From Chloroflexota bacterium (GTDB lineage Bacteria; Chloroflexota; Dormibacteria; Dormibacterales; Dormibacteraceae): a stretch of 9,891 nucleotides of DNA. The translations under genes were made by a program, and so were the position numbers. The notes beneath the pieces are model-generated. The model was not told the DNA's origin, searched no databases, and saw only the letters and a list, made by a program, of their open reading frames with translations. Numbering within the stretch: position 1 is the first letter of the stretch; each line of letters starts with the position of its first letter. The stretch lies in NCBI GenBank assembly GCA_005880175.1, contig VBJR01000040.1, positions 21,376 through 31,266 on the forward strand, written 5' to 3'. Positions 1-6,223 of the stretch are shown here, piece by piece.

Positions 1-162
1 CCAGGCGGCGCGCGGGCCGTGGCCGAGGGACTGTTCGACCCGCACCACCGGCGCCCCGAGGCGGTGGTCGCGCTGGCGGAGTCGGAGGGCCTGCGCCTGG
101 AGCGCCGCCACCGGACGCTCACCACGTCGCTGCTCGTCTTCCGCACGTCGCCCGGGCAGTGA
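1..162 (+). CDS. C-terminal fragment of an unidentified protein, possibly a SAM-dependent methyltransferase
   Basis: The window opens inside this gene. Frame 1 is open from base 1 to a TGA at 160-162 and gives 53 residues with strong GC bias at third positions. The end contains 'GLFDPHHRRPEAV', then 'VALAESEGLRLERRHRTLTT', and closes with 'LLVFRTSPGQ'. A helix followed by an alternating hydrophobic strand ending in VFR resembles the last beta hairpin of class I methyltransferases, but no SAM-binding motif is in view, so this is only a guess. It is followed by about 130 nt of non-coding sequence before the phosphoesterase leader. It is certainly read on the plus strand and is the only gene here that is co-directional with its downstream neighbour. 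Confidence 0.55.
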   Translation, partial: PGGARAVAEGLFDPHHRRPEAVVALAESEGLRLERRHRTLTTSLLVFRTSPGQ

Positions 163-289
163 TGCCCGATCCCCCCGTTCTTTAACCGACTTTTCATGAC
201 GACTTCGCCATATGACGTGAAGCTATAGGCAGCGCGTTCCGAATCGTTGGACCGTTCGCGCCTGGACAACGCGTGAGGAGGGGGGACCC
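163..289 (+). promoter_or_regulatory. Intergenic region with probable phosphoesterase promoter
   Basis: This AT-richer stretch separates the first gene from the phosphoesterase. A -10-like TATAGG lies at 224-229, with only weak -35 candidates about 17-18 nt upstream (around 200-206). A very strong Shine-Dalgarno, GAGGAGGGGGGA, lies at 276-287 and points at an ATG at 290. No terminator hairpin was seen after the upstream gene. Confidence 0.35.
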
Positions 290-358
290 ATGGGACGATC
301 CGACGTCGCTCGAGCAGGACGCTGGGAGCTGCCGCAGGGGTCGCGGCGATGGCGCTGA
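290..358 (+). CDS. 22-codon leader ORF overlapping the phosphoesterase start (or the true start hidden by a frameshift)
   Basis: The best ribosome-binding site in the region (276-287) serves ATG 290, yet this frame runs only 22 codons to TGA 356-358, overlapping ATG 349 of the phosphoesterase. Two readings are possible. It may be a short leader peptide translationally coupled to the downstream gene. Alternatively, one G is missing from the run just after ATG 290: adding it would give an N-terminus beginning MGTIRRRSSRTLGAAAG that joins the phosphoesterase frame and resembles a twin-arginine-type signal. The peptide itself has no recognisable features. The choice cannot be made from sequence alone. 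Confidence 0.3.
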   Translation: MGRSDVARAGRWELPQGSRRWR

Positions 359-2922
359 GGTCGCGGATCGCCGTCGTGCTGGTGGCCATGCTGGCGTGGG
401 TGGTCTCGTCGAGCCCGGTCCACGCGGCGACGGACCTGCACCCGGCCACCGGCGTGGGCTCGTGCACGCTCAAGGGCTGGAACCCGAGCACTGACCCGGC
501 CGACGCCACCGACCTGCCCGAGGGCGACCGCATCCAGACGTACAGGCAGGACGACTACAACTGCAACGGCGCCACGTTCGCCCAGCCGGGCGTCGAGTTC
601 ACGCAGTTCAAGCAGCCGCGCAACTTCCAGCCCGACAACCAGCCGGCGCTCCAGGAGCTGCGGACGGCTACCGGGAGAACCACACCTTCGACGACTACCT
701 CGGCGACTGCGCCACCACGGTCCAGAGCGGCTGCAACGGCGTCGTCGAGAGCACGAACCACATCAGCTCGGTGCCCAACCTGCACACGCTGGCCAGGAGC
801 AACGCGCTCCTGGACGCGTACAGCACCGGCACGCAGCCGCCGAGCGGCCCCAACCACTGGTGGCTGTTCTCCGGCCAGTCGGCGTCCAGCTCCCAGCAGC
901 AGTCCTATCCGGCCGCCACGGGGACGCAGTTCGACCGCTTCCTGAAGGGCCCGGGCGGCGGCTACCCGTTCGTCATGAACGGCGACTTCTACTGGATGCT
1001 GAACAACGGCAGCGGCTACTGGCGCAACCCGGCGACGAACGCCGTCGAGGTCCTGCCGGTCAACCGTCCCGGGACGAGCATCCCCGAAGAGATCAACTTC
1101 AACCACTTCACGTGCTGCGGCCAGAACGACGACGACCAGACGATCGCGAGCGACTTCGAGAGCTTCGTCACCGCGAACGGCCTGCCCGACTACTCCTACG
1201 TCGAGCTGTTCAACGACCACCCGGGCACGTTCCAGGACATCCCGAAGAACGACGCGGTCACGAAGCAGGTGGTCGACTTCATCATGGGCAACGCCGCCTT
1301 CAAGGACAACACGATGATCGTCGTCACCGAGGACGACACGCAGAACGGCAACAACGGCCCCGACCACGTCAGCAACACGTTCCGCGTGCCGATGGTCGTC
1401 GTGGCCTCGCCGACGTTCATGAAGACCGGCTTCGTCAGCCACGTCGCGTACACCACGAACAACGTGCTGGCCGCGATGGAGCGGGTGATGGAGAACAACC
1501 ACCCGGGGGTCATCGACCCCAACGACGCGATCGGCCTGTCGACGTTCCCGATGACGACCAACGACCAGGCCGGCCTCGGCGACCCGCTCGAGGACCTGTG
1601 GATCCAGGGCACCACGCCGCTCTCGGCCCGTGCCTCCGCCACCCCGCTCACGGGCAACGCGCCGCTGAACGTGTCCTTCACCGGCTCGGTCACGGGCGGC
1701 AAGGCGCCGTACTCGTTCAGCTGGAGCTTCGGCGACGGCTCCTCGGCGAGCACGACCCAGAGCCCGACCCACACGTACACGGCGGCCGGCAACTTCACCG
1801 CCACGCTCACGGTGACGGACGCGTCCTCGCCGGTGAAGACGACCACGTCGAGCGTCGCCGTCACGGTCAGCGCCGTCGGCAACCCGCTGGCGGCCACCGT
1901 CTCCGCCACGCCGACGTCCGGCCAGATCCCGCTCGGCATCGCCTTCTCCGGCACCGGCACGGGCGGGACGCCGCCGTACAGCTTCAGCTGGAACTTCGGG
2001 GACGGGTCCGCGACCAGCACGGCCCAGAACCCGAGCCACACCTACAACACCGCCGGCACGTTCACCGCGACGCTCACGGTCTCGGACAGCGCGTCGCCGG
2101 TGAAGACGGCGTCGGCGAACGTCAGCATCACCGCGACGCCCGTGATGGGGACGCCGCCGGGCGCGCCGACCGGACTGACTGCGACCGGCGGGAGCGGACA
2201 GGTCGCCCTGAGCTGGACGGCGCCCGCCAGCAACGGCGGCGTGGACGTCAACGCGTACCGGGTGTACCGCGGCACGTCCAGCGGCTCCGAGACGTTGCTC
2301 ACGACCGGCGGCTGCAGCGGCCTCGGCAACGTGCTCTCGTGCACGGACACCGGCCTCACCAACGGCCAGACGTACTTCTACAGGGTCAGCGCCGTGAACG
2401 CGATCGGCGAGGGCGCGCAGAGCACCGAGACGAGCGTCCGGCCGGGCGGCTGCGCGGCGTCGCAGCTGCTGGGCAACCCCGGCTTCGAGACGGGGACGGC
2501 GGCGCCTTGGAGCGCCAGCACGGGCGTGGTCAGCAACCATTCGCAGGAACCGCCGCGCAGCGGGACGTGGGACGCCTGGATGGACGGCTACGGCACGACC
2601 CACACGGACACGCTGTCGCAGAACGTCTCGATCCCGTCCTCGTGCGCGAACGCGAACCTGTCGTTCTGGCTGCACGTCGACACGGCCGAGACGACGACCA
2701 CGGCCAGGTTCGACACCCTCCAGGTCCAGGTGCTGAACTCCAGCGGCACCGTCCTGGGCACGCTCGCGACGTACTCGAACCTCGACCACAACACCGGCTA
2801 CGCGCAGCGCACGTTCAGCCTGTCTCCGTACGTCGGCCAGACGATCACGGTGAAGCTCACCGGCGCCGAGGACTTCGAGAAGCAGACCTCGTTCGTCGTG
2901 GACGACGCCGCGATCAACGTGA
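349..2922 (+). CDS. Secreted phosphoesterase (phospholipase C / acid phosphatase-like) with 2x PKD, FN3 and C-terminal beta-sandwich; frameshifted
   Basis: This is a secreted phosphate-ester hydrolase of the PF04185 phosphoesterase family (alkaline-phosphatase fold). ATG 349 has an AGGGG SD 8 nt upstream and begins a Sec signal peptide (MALRSRIAVVLVAML..., likely cleaved after VHA, residue 26). The reading frame changes from frame 1 to frame 3 near 658-665; the conserved ENHTFDDYLGD motif (metal ligands E and N) lies in the new frame from 675. Further family motifs are FNDHPG near 1209, VTEDDTQNG near 1323 and GPDHVSN near 1356. Then come PKD1 (about 1617-1880), PKD2 (1884-2142), FN3 (2151-2445) and a jelly-roll-like module (2446-2919) ending in FVVDDAAINV. 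The PKD pair is an internal duplication. No in-frame stop follows; frame 3 stays open to 3752 but beyond about 2920 it is not protein-like and crosses two other genes. Repaired length is about 857 residues. Family call is firm; exact substrate, start and end are not. Confidence 0.85.
1617..2142 (+). repeat. Tandem pair of PKD-domain coding units
   Basis: Two consecutive units of about 260 nt encode PKD domains with near-parallel sequence: both contain PYSFSW(S/N)FGDGS, then a HTY(T/N)TAG-type strand and FTATLTV(T/S)D, and both end S(S/A)SPVKT followed by an alternating strand. Similarity is visible at DNA level too, for example around 'ttcagctgga' and 'cgacgctcacggt'. This points to an intragenic duplication. 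PKD domains usually act as spacers or binding modules in secreted enzymes. Confidence 0.75.
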
Positions 2923-2933
2923 GATCTCGGGGG

Positions 2934-3161
2934 CTAGCGCCGGGCCGGGACGTCTGTGGGCAGGGCCACGGCGGGCGCGTCGGTCGGGAGCGCCCGGGCA
3001 GGGGCGTCCGTGGATACGGCGACGGCCGGAGCATCGGTCGGCAGCGCCCGGGGGAACGCGGCCGTGGCCGCGCCCGGCCCGGCGGTCGCCACGGCCAGCG
3101 TCACTGCGAGCGCCACCCCGAACAGCGCTCCGACGACGTGGATGGCACGAACGTGACGCAT
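2934..3161 (-). CDS. Small secreted protein with four 9-residue PTDAPA repeats
   Basis: Product of 75 residues, family not recognised. ATG at 3161 (read on the minus strand) is preceded by a GAGGAG ribosome site 9 nt upstream. The N-terminus MRHVRAIHVVGALFGVALAV... has basic residues, a long hydrophobic core and an AGPGAATAAF region that looks like a signal peptidase site. The mature part is almost entirely four tandem units of the form A(L/V)(P/S)TD(A/V)PA(V/R) at residues 39-74. Pro/Ala/Thr-rich repeats suggest an extended, wall- or surface-exposed peptide, but no function can be assigned. Its TAG stop lies in a CTAG just beyond the recognisable end of the phosphoesterase, so the two genes converge. 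RBS, signal peptide and repeats together support a real gene over the antisense shadows. Confidence 0.65.
   Translation of the reverse strand: MRHVRAIHVVGALFGVALAVTLAVATAGPGAATAAFPRALPTDAPAVAVSTDAPARALPTDAPAVALPTDVPARR
2940..3047 (-). repeat. Four tandem 27-bp units encoding the 9-aa repeat
   Basis: The 108-bp segment is exactly four 27-bp units in frame with the small secreted protein. Units 1 and 3 are almost identical at the protein level (ALPTDAPAV); unit 2 is AVSTDAPAR and unit 4 ALPTDVPAR. On the plus strand the pattern shows as repeated 'gcgtcggtcgg' / 'gcatcggtcgg' blocks followed by 'agcgcccggg'. The alternating similarity (1 with 3, 2 with 4) hints at duplication of an 18-residue pair. 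Confidence 0.75.
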
Positions 3162-3279
3162 GGATGGGACTCCTCGGCAATGTGCCGGTCGCGGCCGGCG
3201 GGTGGGGAAAGCACCGCGACGTGCGTGTGCAGCCTATTCCGGCGCCGGCCAGGAGACCACGGACATCCGTACAGCGCGA

Positions 3280-3310
3280 CCCGTACGTTCACGGCCGCGG
3301 GTTGTACGGG
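3280..3310. promoter_or_regulatory. Inverted repeat upstream of arsC, candidate operator
   Basis: CCCGTAC (3280-3286) and GTACGGG (3304-3310) form a perfect 7-bp inverted repeat with a 17-nt spacer. It ends 18 nt before the putative arsC -10. It does not resemble the palindrome between arsM and arsR, so if it is an operator it may bind a different regulator. Confidence 0.35.
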
Positions 3311-3342
3311 TCGGCGCCCGGGCCGCGGTACCCTGCTCGGAC
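3302..3342 (+). promoter_or_regulatory. arsC promoter giving a probable leaderless transcript
   Basis: TACCCT at 3329-3334 is a reasonable -10 hexamer and ends 8 nt before GTG 3343, so transcription would begin at or next to the start codon. No Shine-Dalgarno precedes the GTG. TTGTAC at 3302-3307 looks like a -35 but is too far (21-nt spacer), so the -35 is uncertain. Confidence 0.4.
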
Positions 3343-3663
3343 GTGACCACCACCCGCCCCAGCGTCCTGTTCGTGTGCGTGCACAACGCCGGCCGCAGCC
3401 AGATGGCCGCCGGGCTGCTGGCGCACCTCGCCGGCGACCGGGTCGCGGTGCGGTCGGCCGGCAGCGCGCCGGCGGACGAGATCAACCCCGCGGCGGTCGA
3501 GGTGATGGCGGAGCTGGGCGTCGACCTGAGCCGGGAGTTCCCCAAGCCGCTGACCGACCAGTTCGTGCAGGCGGCCGACGTGGTCGTCACGATGGGCTGC
3601 GGGGACGCCTGCACCATCTATCCGGGCAAGCGGTACGAGGACTGGCAGGTCGAGCCGGCCTGA
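3343..3663 (+). CDS. arsC: Arsenate reductase, LMW-phosphatase type, C-terminally truncated
   Basis: Cytoplasmic enzyme that reduces As(V) to As(III). GTG 3343 starts VTTTRPSVLFVCVHNAGRSQ, with the phosphatase P-loop CX5R at C12-R18 followed by S19. Further family marks are VRSAGSAPAD, INPAAVEVMAELG, and VTMGCGDACTIYPGKRYEDW with C86 and C90 as candidate resolving cysteines. Family members are usually about 130-140 residues; this one ends at residue 106. After YEDW one expects a (D/E)DPAG acid loop carrying the catalytic aspartate and then a C-terminal helix; here the sequence reads QVEPA and stops. No other frame downstream restores the missing end. The enzyme is therefore either inactive, altered, or mis-sequenced at its 3' end. 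Divergent from the small repeat gene and convergent with arsM. Identification of the family is secure. Confidence 0.88.
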   Translation: MTTTRPSVLFVCVHNAGRSQMAAGLLAHLAGDRVAVRSAGSAPADEINPAAVEVMAELGVDLSREFPKPLTDQFVQAADVVVTMGCGDACTIYPGKRYEDWQVEPA

Positions 3664-3759
3664 CCGCCCGTTCTGCGCGAGTGATTCAGAACTCGACGCG
3701 GTGGCGAGGGACGCCGACTGTGGAACGGGTTGCCGCGGGCGACCTCGTCTGAGCGGATC
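3664..3759. other. Short intergenic stretch after arsC
   Basis: No gene, hairpin or promoter was recognised here. It could hold decayed arsC 3' sequence, but none of the three plus frames resembles the missing C-terminus. Confidence 0.3.
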
Positions 3760-3918
3760 GAAGCACGAAGCCACGGAGGACACGAAGACGCGCGAAGCGC
3801 CTGGTGCCCCGGCGTCGTGTCCTATCCGGAGCGACCCAGACGCGGTCATCGCCGGTCGTTGGTCACCATCTCGCCGAGCCCTTCGTGCGTCTCCGTGGTC
3901 TTCGTGCCTTCGTGCTTC
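3760..3918. repeat. Long imperfect palindromic repeat, copy 1
   Basis: Left arm 3760-3801 begins gaagcacgaagccacgg and right arm 3878-3918 ends ccttcgtgcttc. The arms are inverted copies of each other over about 41 bp with roughly 80% identity, around a 76-nt centre. The same arms occur at 7212-7325. Within each arm the units 'cacgaag' and 'cacgga' recur. Such cacgaag-type hairpin repeats are seen in intergenic regions of many bacterial phyla and give false ORFs reading HEATEDTK-like peptides. It sits between the convergent arsC and arsM. Confidence 0.85.
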
Positions 3919-3937
3919 AGCTCACTCGGGCAGATCA

Positions 3938-3969
3938 CCGGCGACGTCTCGGCTTCCGAACGTCGCCGG
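3938..3969. terminator. Perfect 10-bp hairpin beyond the arsM stop
   Basis: CCGGCGACGT (3938-3947) pairs perfectly with ACGTCGCCGG (3960-3969) around a 12-nt loop. It lies 16 nt past the arsM stop on the minus strand. On the plus strand it is followed by a weak TTT, and no T-run follows on the minus strand, so it is a hairpin-only terminator or 3' mRNA stabiliser rather than a canonical intrinsic terminator. Confidence 0.45.
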
Positions 3970-3984
3970 TTTGGAATCAATCGT

Positions 3985-4743
3985 CTACGCGCCCGGCTTG
4001 CGCGCCCGGATCGAGGCGCTGCCGATCGCCCCGTCGTGGCCCTGCACGCCCTGCTCCGAGGTGATCTCGATCTCGGGCGACTCGAAGCCGGCCTCGACGA
4101 GCAGCCGCCGGTAGTCGTCGACCGGGATCGTGCCCGAGATGCAGCCGGCCCGGAGCTCGAGGTCCTGCTTCGCCGCGGCCGGCAGCGGCCGCAGCTCGAC
4201 CATGTCCGACACCGCCAGCCGGCCGCCCGGCCTGAGCACCCGGAACGCCTCGCGGATCACGGCGCCCTTGTCGTCGGCGAGGTTGATGACGCAGTTGGAG
4301 ATGACGACGTCCACCGCGGCGTCGGGCAGCGGCACCTGCTCGATCGTGCCCTTCAGGAACGTGGCGTTGGCGACGCCGGCCTGCTCCCGGTTCCGGTTGG
4401 CCACGGCCAGCATCTCGTCGGTCATGTCCACGCCGTACGCGTGGCCGCCGGGCGCCACCCGGCGCGCCGACAGCAGCACGTCGAGGCCGCCGCCGCTGCC
4501 CAGGTCGAGCACCAGCTCGCCCGGGTGCAGCTCGGCGAGCAGCAGCGGGTTGCCGCAGCCCAGGCTGACGGACGAGTCGAGGCCGACCTGCGCCAGCTCC
4601 TCGGCGGTGTAGCCCGTCCCGCACGACTCGCCCTCGGCCGCCGGCGCGCAGCAGTCGGTGCCGCAGCAGCTCGCGTCCTGGCCGATCATCCGCAGGGCGG
4701 CGGAGCGGTAGCGCTCGTGGACGGCGTCTCGGGTTGCGCTCAT
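3985..4743 (-). CDS. arsM: Arsenite S-adenosylmethionine methyltransferase
   Basis: Transfers methyl groups from SAM to As(III), giving methylated and volatile arsenicals; cytoplasmic. I chose ATG 4743 (MSATRDAVHERYRSAALRM) because GGAG lies 9 nt upstream; an in-frame ATG at 4758 lacks a ribosome site. Product of 252 residues. Visible features: a Cys-rich N-terminus (C26, C27, C31, C32, C41), the family block SLGCGNP (C63), SAM motif I VLDLGSGGGLD at 78-88, motif II YGVDMTDEML near 103, NCVINL with C151, and RAGCISGTI with C201. C63, C151 and C201 match the three conserved arsenite-binding cysteines of characterised ArsM enzymes. Divergent from arsR across a shared operator, so arsenic induction is likely. 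Appears intact. Confidence 0.93.
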   Translation of the reverse strand: MSATRDAVHERYRSAALRMIGQDASCCGTDCCAPAAEGESCGTGYTAEELAQVGLDSSVSLGCGNPLLLAELHPGELVLDLGSGGGLDVLLSARRVAPGGHAYGVDMTDEMLAVANRNREQAGVANATFLKGTIEQVPLPDAAVDVVISNCVINLADDKGAVIREAFRVLRPGGRLAVSDMVELRPLPAAAKQDLELRAGCISGTIPVDDYRRLLVEAGFESPEIEITSEQGVQGHDGAIGSASIRARKPGA

Positions 4744-4783
4744 GTTCGGGGTCTCCATGAATCGAAGAACGTCGATGTGGTAG

Positions 4784-4813
4784 AGGCTAGGACAGTCCAT
4801 CGATGGATGTCAA
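4784..4813 (-). promoter_or_regulatory. arsM promoter
   Basis: Read on the minus strand, TTGACA (4813-4808) is a perfect -35, followed after 18 nt by TAGCCT (4789-4784) as the -10. Transcription would start near 4777 and leave a leader of about 34 nt with GGAG before ATG 4743. The palindromic operator fills the spacer between the two hexamers. Confidence 0.65.
4791..4811. promoter_or_regulatory. Palindromic operator between arsM and arsR, probable ArsR site
   Basis: TCCATCGATGGA (4796-4807) is a perfect 12-bp palindrome. It is flanked by GACA on the left (4791-4794) and TGTC on the right (4808-4811), extending the symmetry apart from one extra base. It lies inside the arsM promoter spacer and over the arsR -35 region, so a bound dimer would block both promoters. 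That this is the ArsR site is inference from position. Confidence 0.6.
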
Positions 4814-4823
4814 TGCGGCGTCG

Positions 4824-4836
4824 TACAATGCGGTCG
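4824..4836 (+). promoter_or_regulatory. arsR -10 element, leaderless start
   Basis: TACAAT (4824-4829) is a near-consensus -10 that ends 7 nt before ATG 4837. The expected transcription start coincides with the A of that ATG, and there is no Shine-Dalgarno. This supports ATG 4837 over the in-frame ATGs at 4813 and 4828, which would lie upstream of the transcript. The -35 region is poor (CGATGG, 4801-4806) and overlaps the operator. Confidence 0.6.
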
Positions 4837-5202
4837 ATGGCGACGATCGAGCTGCCGGTCCGGCAGCGGGGGACGTGCTGCGAGCTGGAGGTGCCGGCCG
4901 ACCGCGACTGGGCGGCCGGGCACGCGCGCCTGCTCAAGGCGCTGGCCGATCCCACGCGCCTGGCGATGGTCTGGTGCCTGCGTCGCGCGGACGGGCCGGT
5001 CTGCATCTGCGACTTCACGGCGACGTTCGACCTGGGGCAGCCGACCATCTCCCATCACATGGGCAAGCTGCGGGCGGCCGGCCTCGTGGAGTCCGAGAAG
5101 CGCGGGCTGTGGGTCTACTACCGGCTGCGCGGCGACCTGGCGCCCGCGACGGCGCGGCTGATCGAGGTGCTCGTCACGGCGCCTCCGCCTCCAGGCCCGT
5201 AG
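4837..5202 (+). CDS. arsR: ArsR-family arsenic-responsive transcriptional repressor
   Basis: Dimeric winged-helix repressor that leaves DNA when As(III) binds. Product of 121 residues from the probably leaderless ATG 4837. The HTH region reads [15 protein letters not shown] (34-48), [12 protein letters not shown] (55-66) and the recognition helix [18 protein letters not shown] (67-84), followed by the wing [10 protein letters not shown]. Cysteine pairs C14-C15 near the N-terminus and C56/C58 resemble the Corynebacterium glutamicum ArsR site (Cys15, Cys16, Cys55) rather than only the CxC site of plasmid R773 ArsR. This gene has both sets. The C-terminus is proline-rich and its last 29 nt overlap the end of bioB on the other strand. 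It most likely represses itself and arsM. Confidence 0.93.
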   Translation: MATIELPVRQRGTCCELEVPADRDWAAGHARLLKALADPTRLAMVWCLRRADGPVCICDFTATFDLGQPTISHHMGKLRAAGLVESEKRGLWVYYRLRGDLAPATARLIEVLVTAPPPPGP

Positions 5203-6183
5203 CCGAGCGCTTGAGCACGACCTCGAGCGCGCGCTCCCGCGGCAGCGTGCGCTCACCGGTCCCCTCGATCCGGAGCCCGGCGTCCTCGATCATCGCGACG
5301 TCGGCCGGCGCCGGCTGGCCGCGCGTCGTCAGGTAGTCGCCCGCGAAGATCGAGTTGGCCACGAAGAGGCCGAGCGGCTGGAGCGAGCGCAGGTGCACCT
5401 CGCGGCCGCCGGCGATACGGACCTCGACGTCCGGGAAGACCAGGCGGAAGAGGGCGAGGATGCGCAGGCAGCGGAGCGGCGTCAGCTCGCGGCGGCCGGC
5501 CAGCGGCGTCCCCTCGATCGGGATCAGGAAGTTGACCGGCACCGAGTCCGGCCCCAGCTCGCGCAGCGCGTGGGCGACGTCCACGACGTCCTCGTCCGTC
5601 TCGCCCATGCCGAACAGGGCGCCCGAGCAGGGCGAGAGCCCGGCCGCTGCCGCCCTGCGCACGGTGTCCTGCCGGTCGGCGAGCGTGTGCGTGTCGCAGA
5701 TCTCGCCGTAGTGGCCCTCGCTGGTGTTGGGCAGGCGCAGATCTCCAGCTGCGGCAGCTCCGACCGCACCGCGCGCACGCCGGCGACGAACCGGTCGAGC
5801 TCGCGGGGCGTCGGCCCCCGCCCGCTGGCCACCATGCAGAAGCGCTTGGCGCCGGTGCCGGCGGCGGCGCGGGCGGCCTCCAGCACCTGGTCCGGGCCGA
5901 GCATCCGGTAGCGCGGGATGGGGGCCGTGGACACCTTCGACTGGGAGCAGTAGGCGCAGTCCTCGGGGCAGAGCCCGCTCTTGACGTTGAGCAGGAAGTT
6001 CAGCTTGACGCGGTCGCCGAAGTACCGGAACCGGACGCGGGCGACCTCGGAGACCAGCCAGAGCGTGTCCCGGTCGGGGACCCGCAGGACGGCCAGCGCC
6101 TCGTCGCGGGTGGGCGGCTCCAGGCGCAGCGCCTTTCCCACCGCGCTCGCCACGACCCGCTCGTGCTCAGCCACCACTGCCAT
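5174..6183 (-). pseudogene. bioB: Biotin synthase with internal deletion and frameshift
   Basis: Radical-SAM enzyme that inserts sulfur into dethiobiotin, the last step of biotin synthesis. ATG 6183 follows an excellent AGGAGGGGGG site. The first frame encodes [19 protein letters not shown], the 4Fe-4S motif C72-P-E-D-C76-A-Y-C79, [10 protein letters not shown] and LEICAC. Immediately after, near 5728-5734, the frame changes and the sequence resumes at [15 protein letters not shown]. The segment normally lying between these points, about 24 residues including the substrate-contacting YNHNL motif, is absent. The second frame then continues normally: [36 protein letters not shown], to a TGA at 5176-5174. 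All expected 2Fe-2S ligands remain. As written it cannot make active enzyme; it is a recent pseudogene or an assembly dropout of about 70 nt. Its 3' end overlaps arsR by 29 nt. Confidence 0.9.
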
Positions 6184-6223
6184 TCGCCCCCCTCCTGTTG
6201 CCGCGCCACCCCGGAGCCGGGCC

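Noticed and set aside
180..215. A Pho-box-like direct repeat (tttaacc..., ttttcatgac) before the phosphoesterase
   Set aside because: The 11-nt spacing is suggestive for a phosphate gene, but similarity to known PhoP boxes is too weak to claim.
555..2789. A 744-codon minus-strand open frame
   Set aside because: It lies opposite the phosphoesterase; its product is Arg/Val/Ala-rich low-complexity sequence with no motif, as expected for antisense frames in GC-rich DNA.
860..3346. An 828-codon plus-strand open frame in frame 2
   Set aside because: It is an Arg/His/Gly-rich shadow of the phosphoesterase frame, with no domain and no plausible start.
2923..3752. Continuation of the phosphoesterase frame to 3752
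   Set aside because: Beyond about 2920 it is Arg/Gly/Pro-rich, has no domain, and crosses the repeat-protein gene and arsC, which have better evidence.
4130..4612. A 160-codon plus-strand frame inside arsM
   Set aside because: It is a Ser/Arg-rich antisense shadow of arsM with no ribosome site or motif.
3730..4836. N-terminal extension of arsR and the HEATEDTK-like peptide from the palindromic repeat
   Set aside because: It is open only by chance; it runs antisense through arsM and the repeat. The arsR start is fixed by the -10 at 4824.
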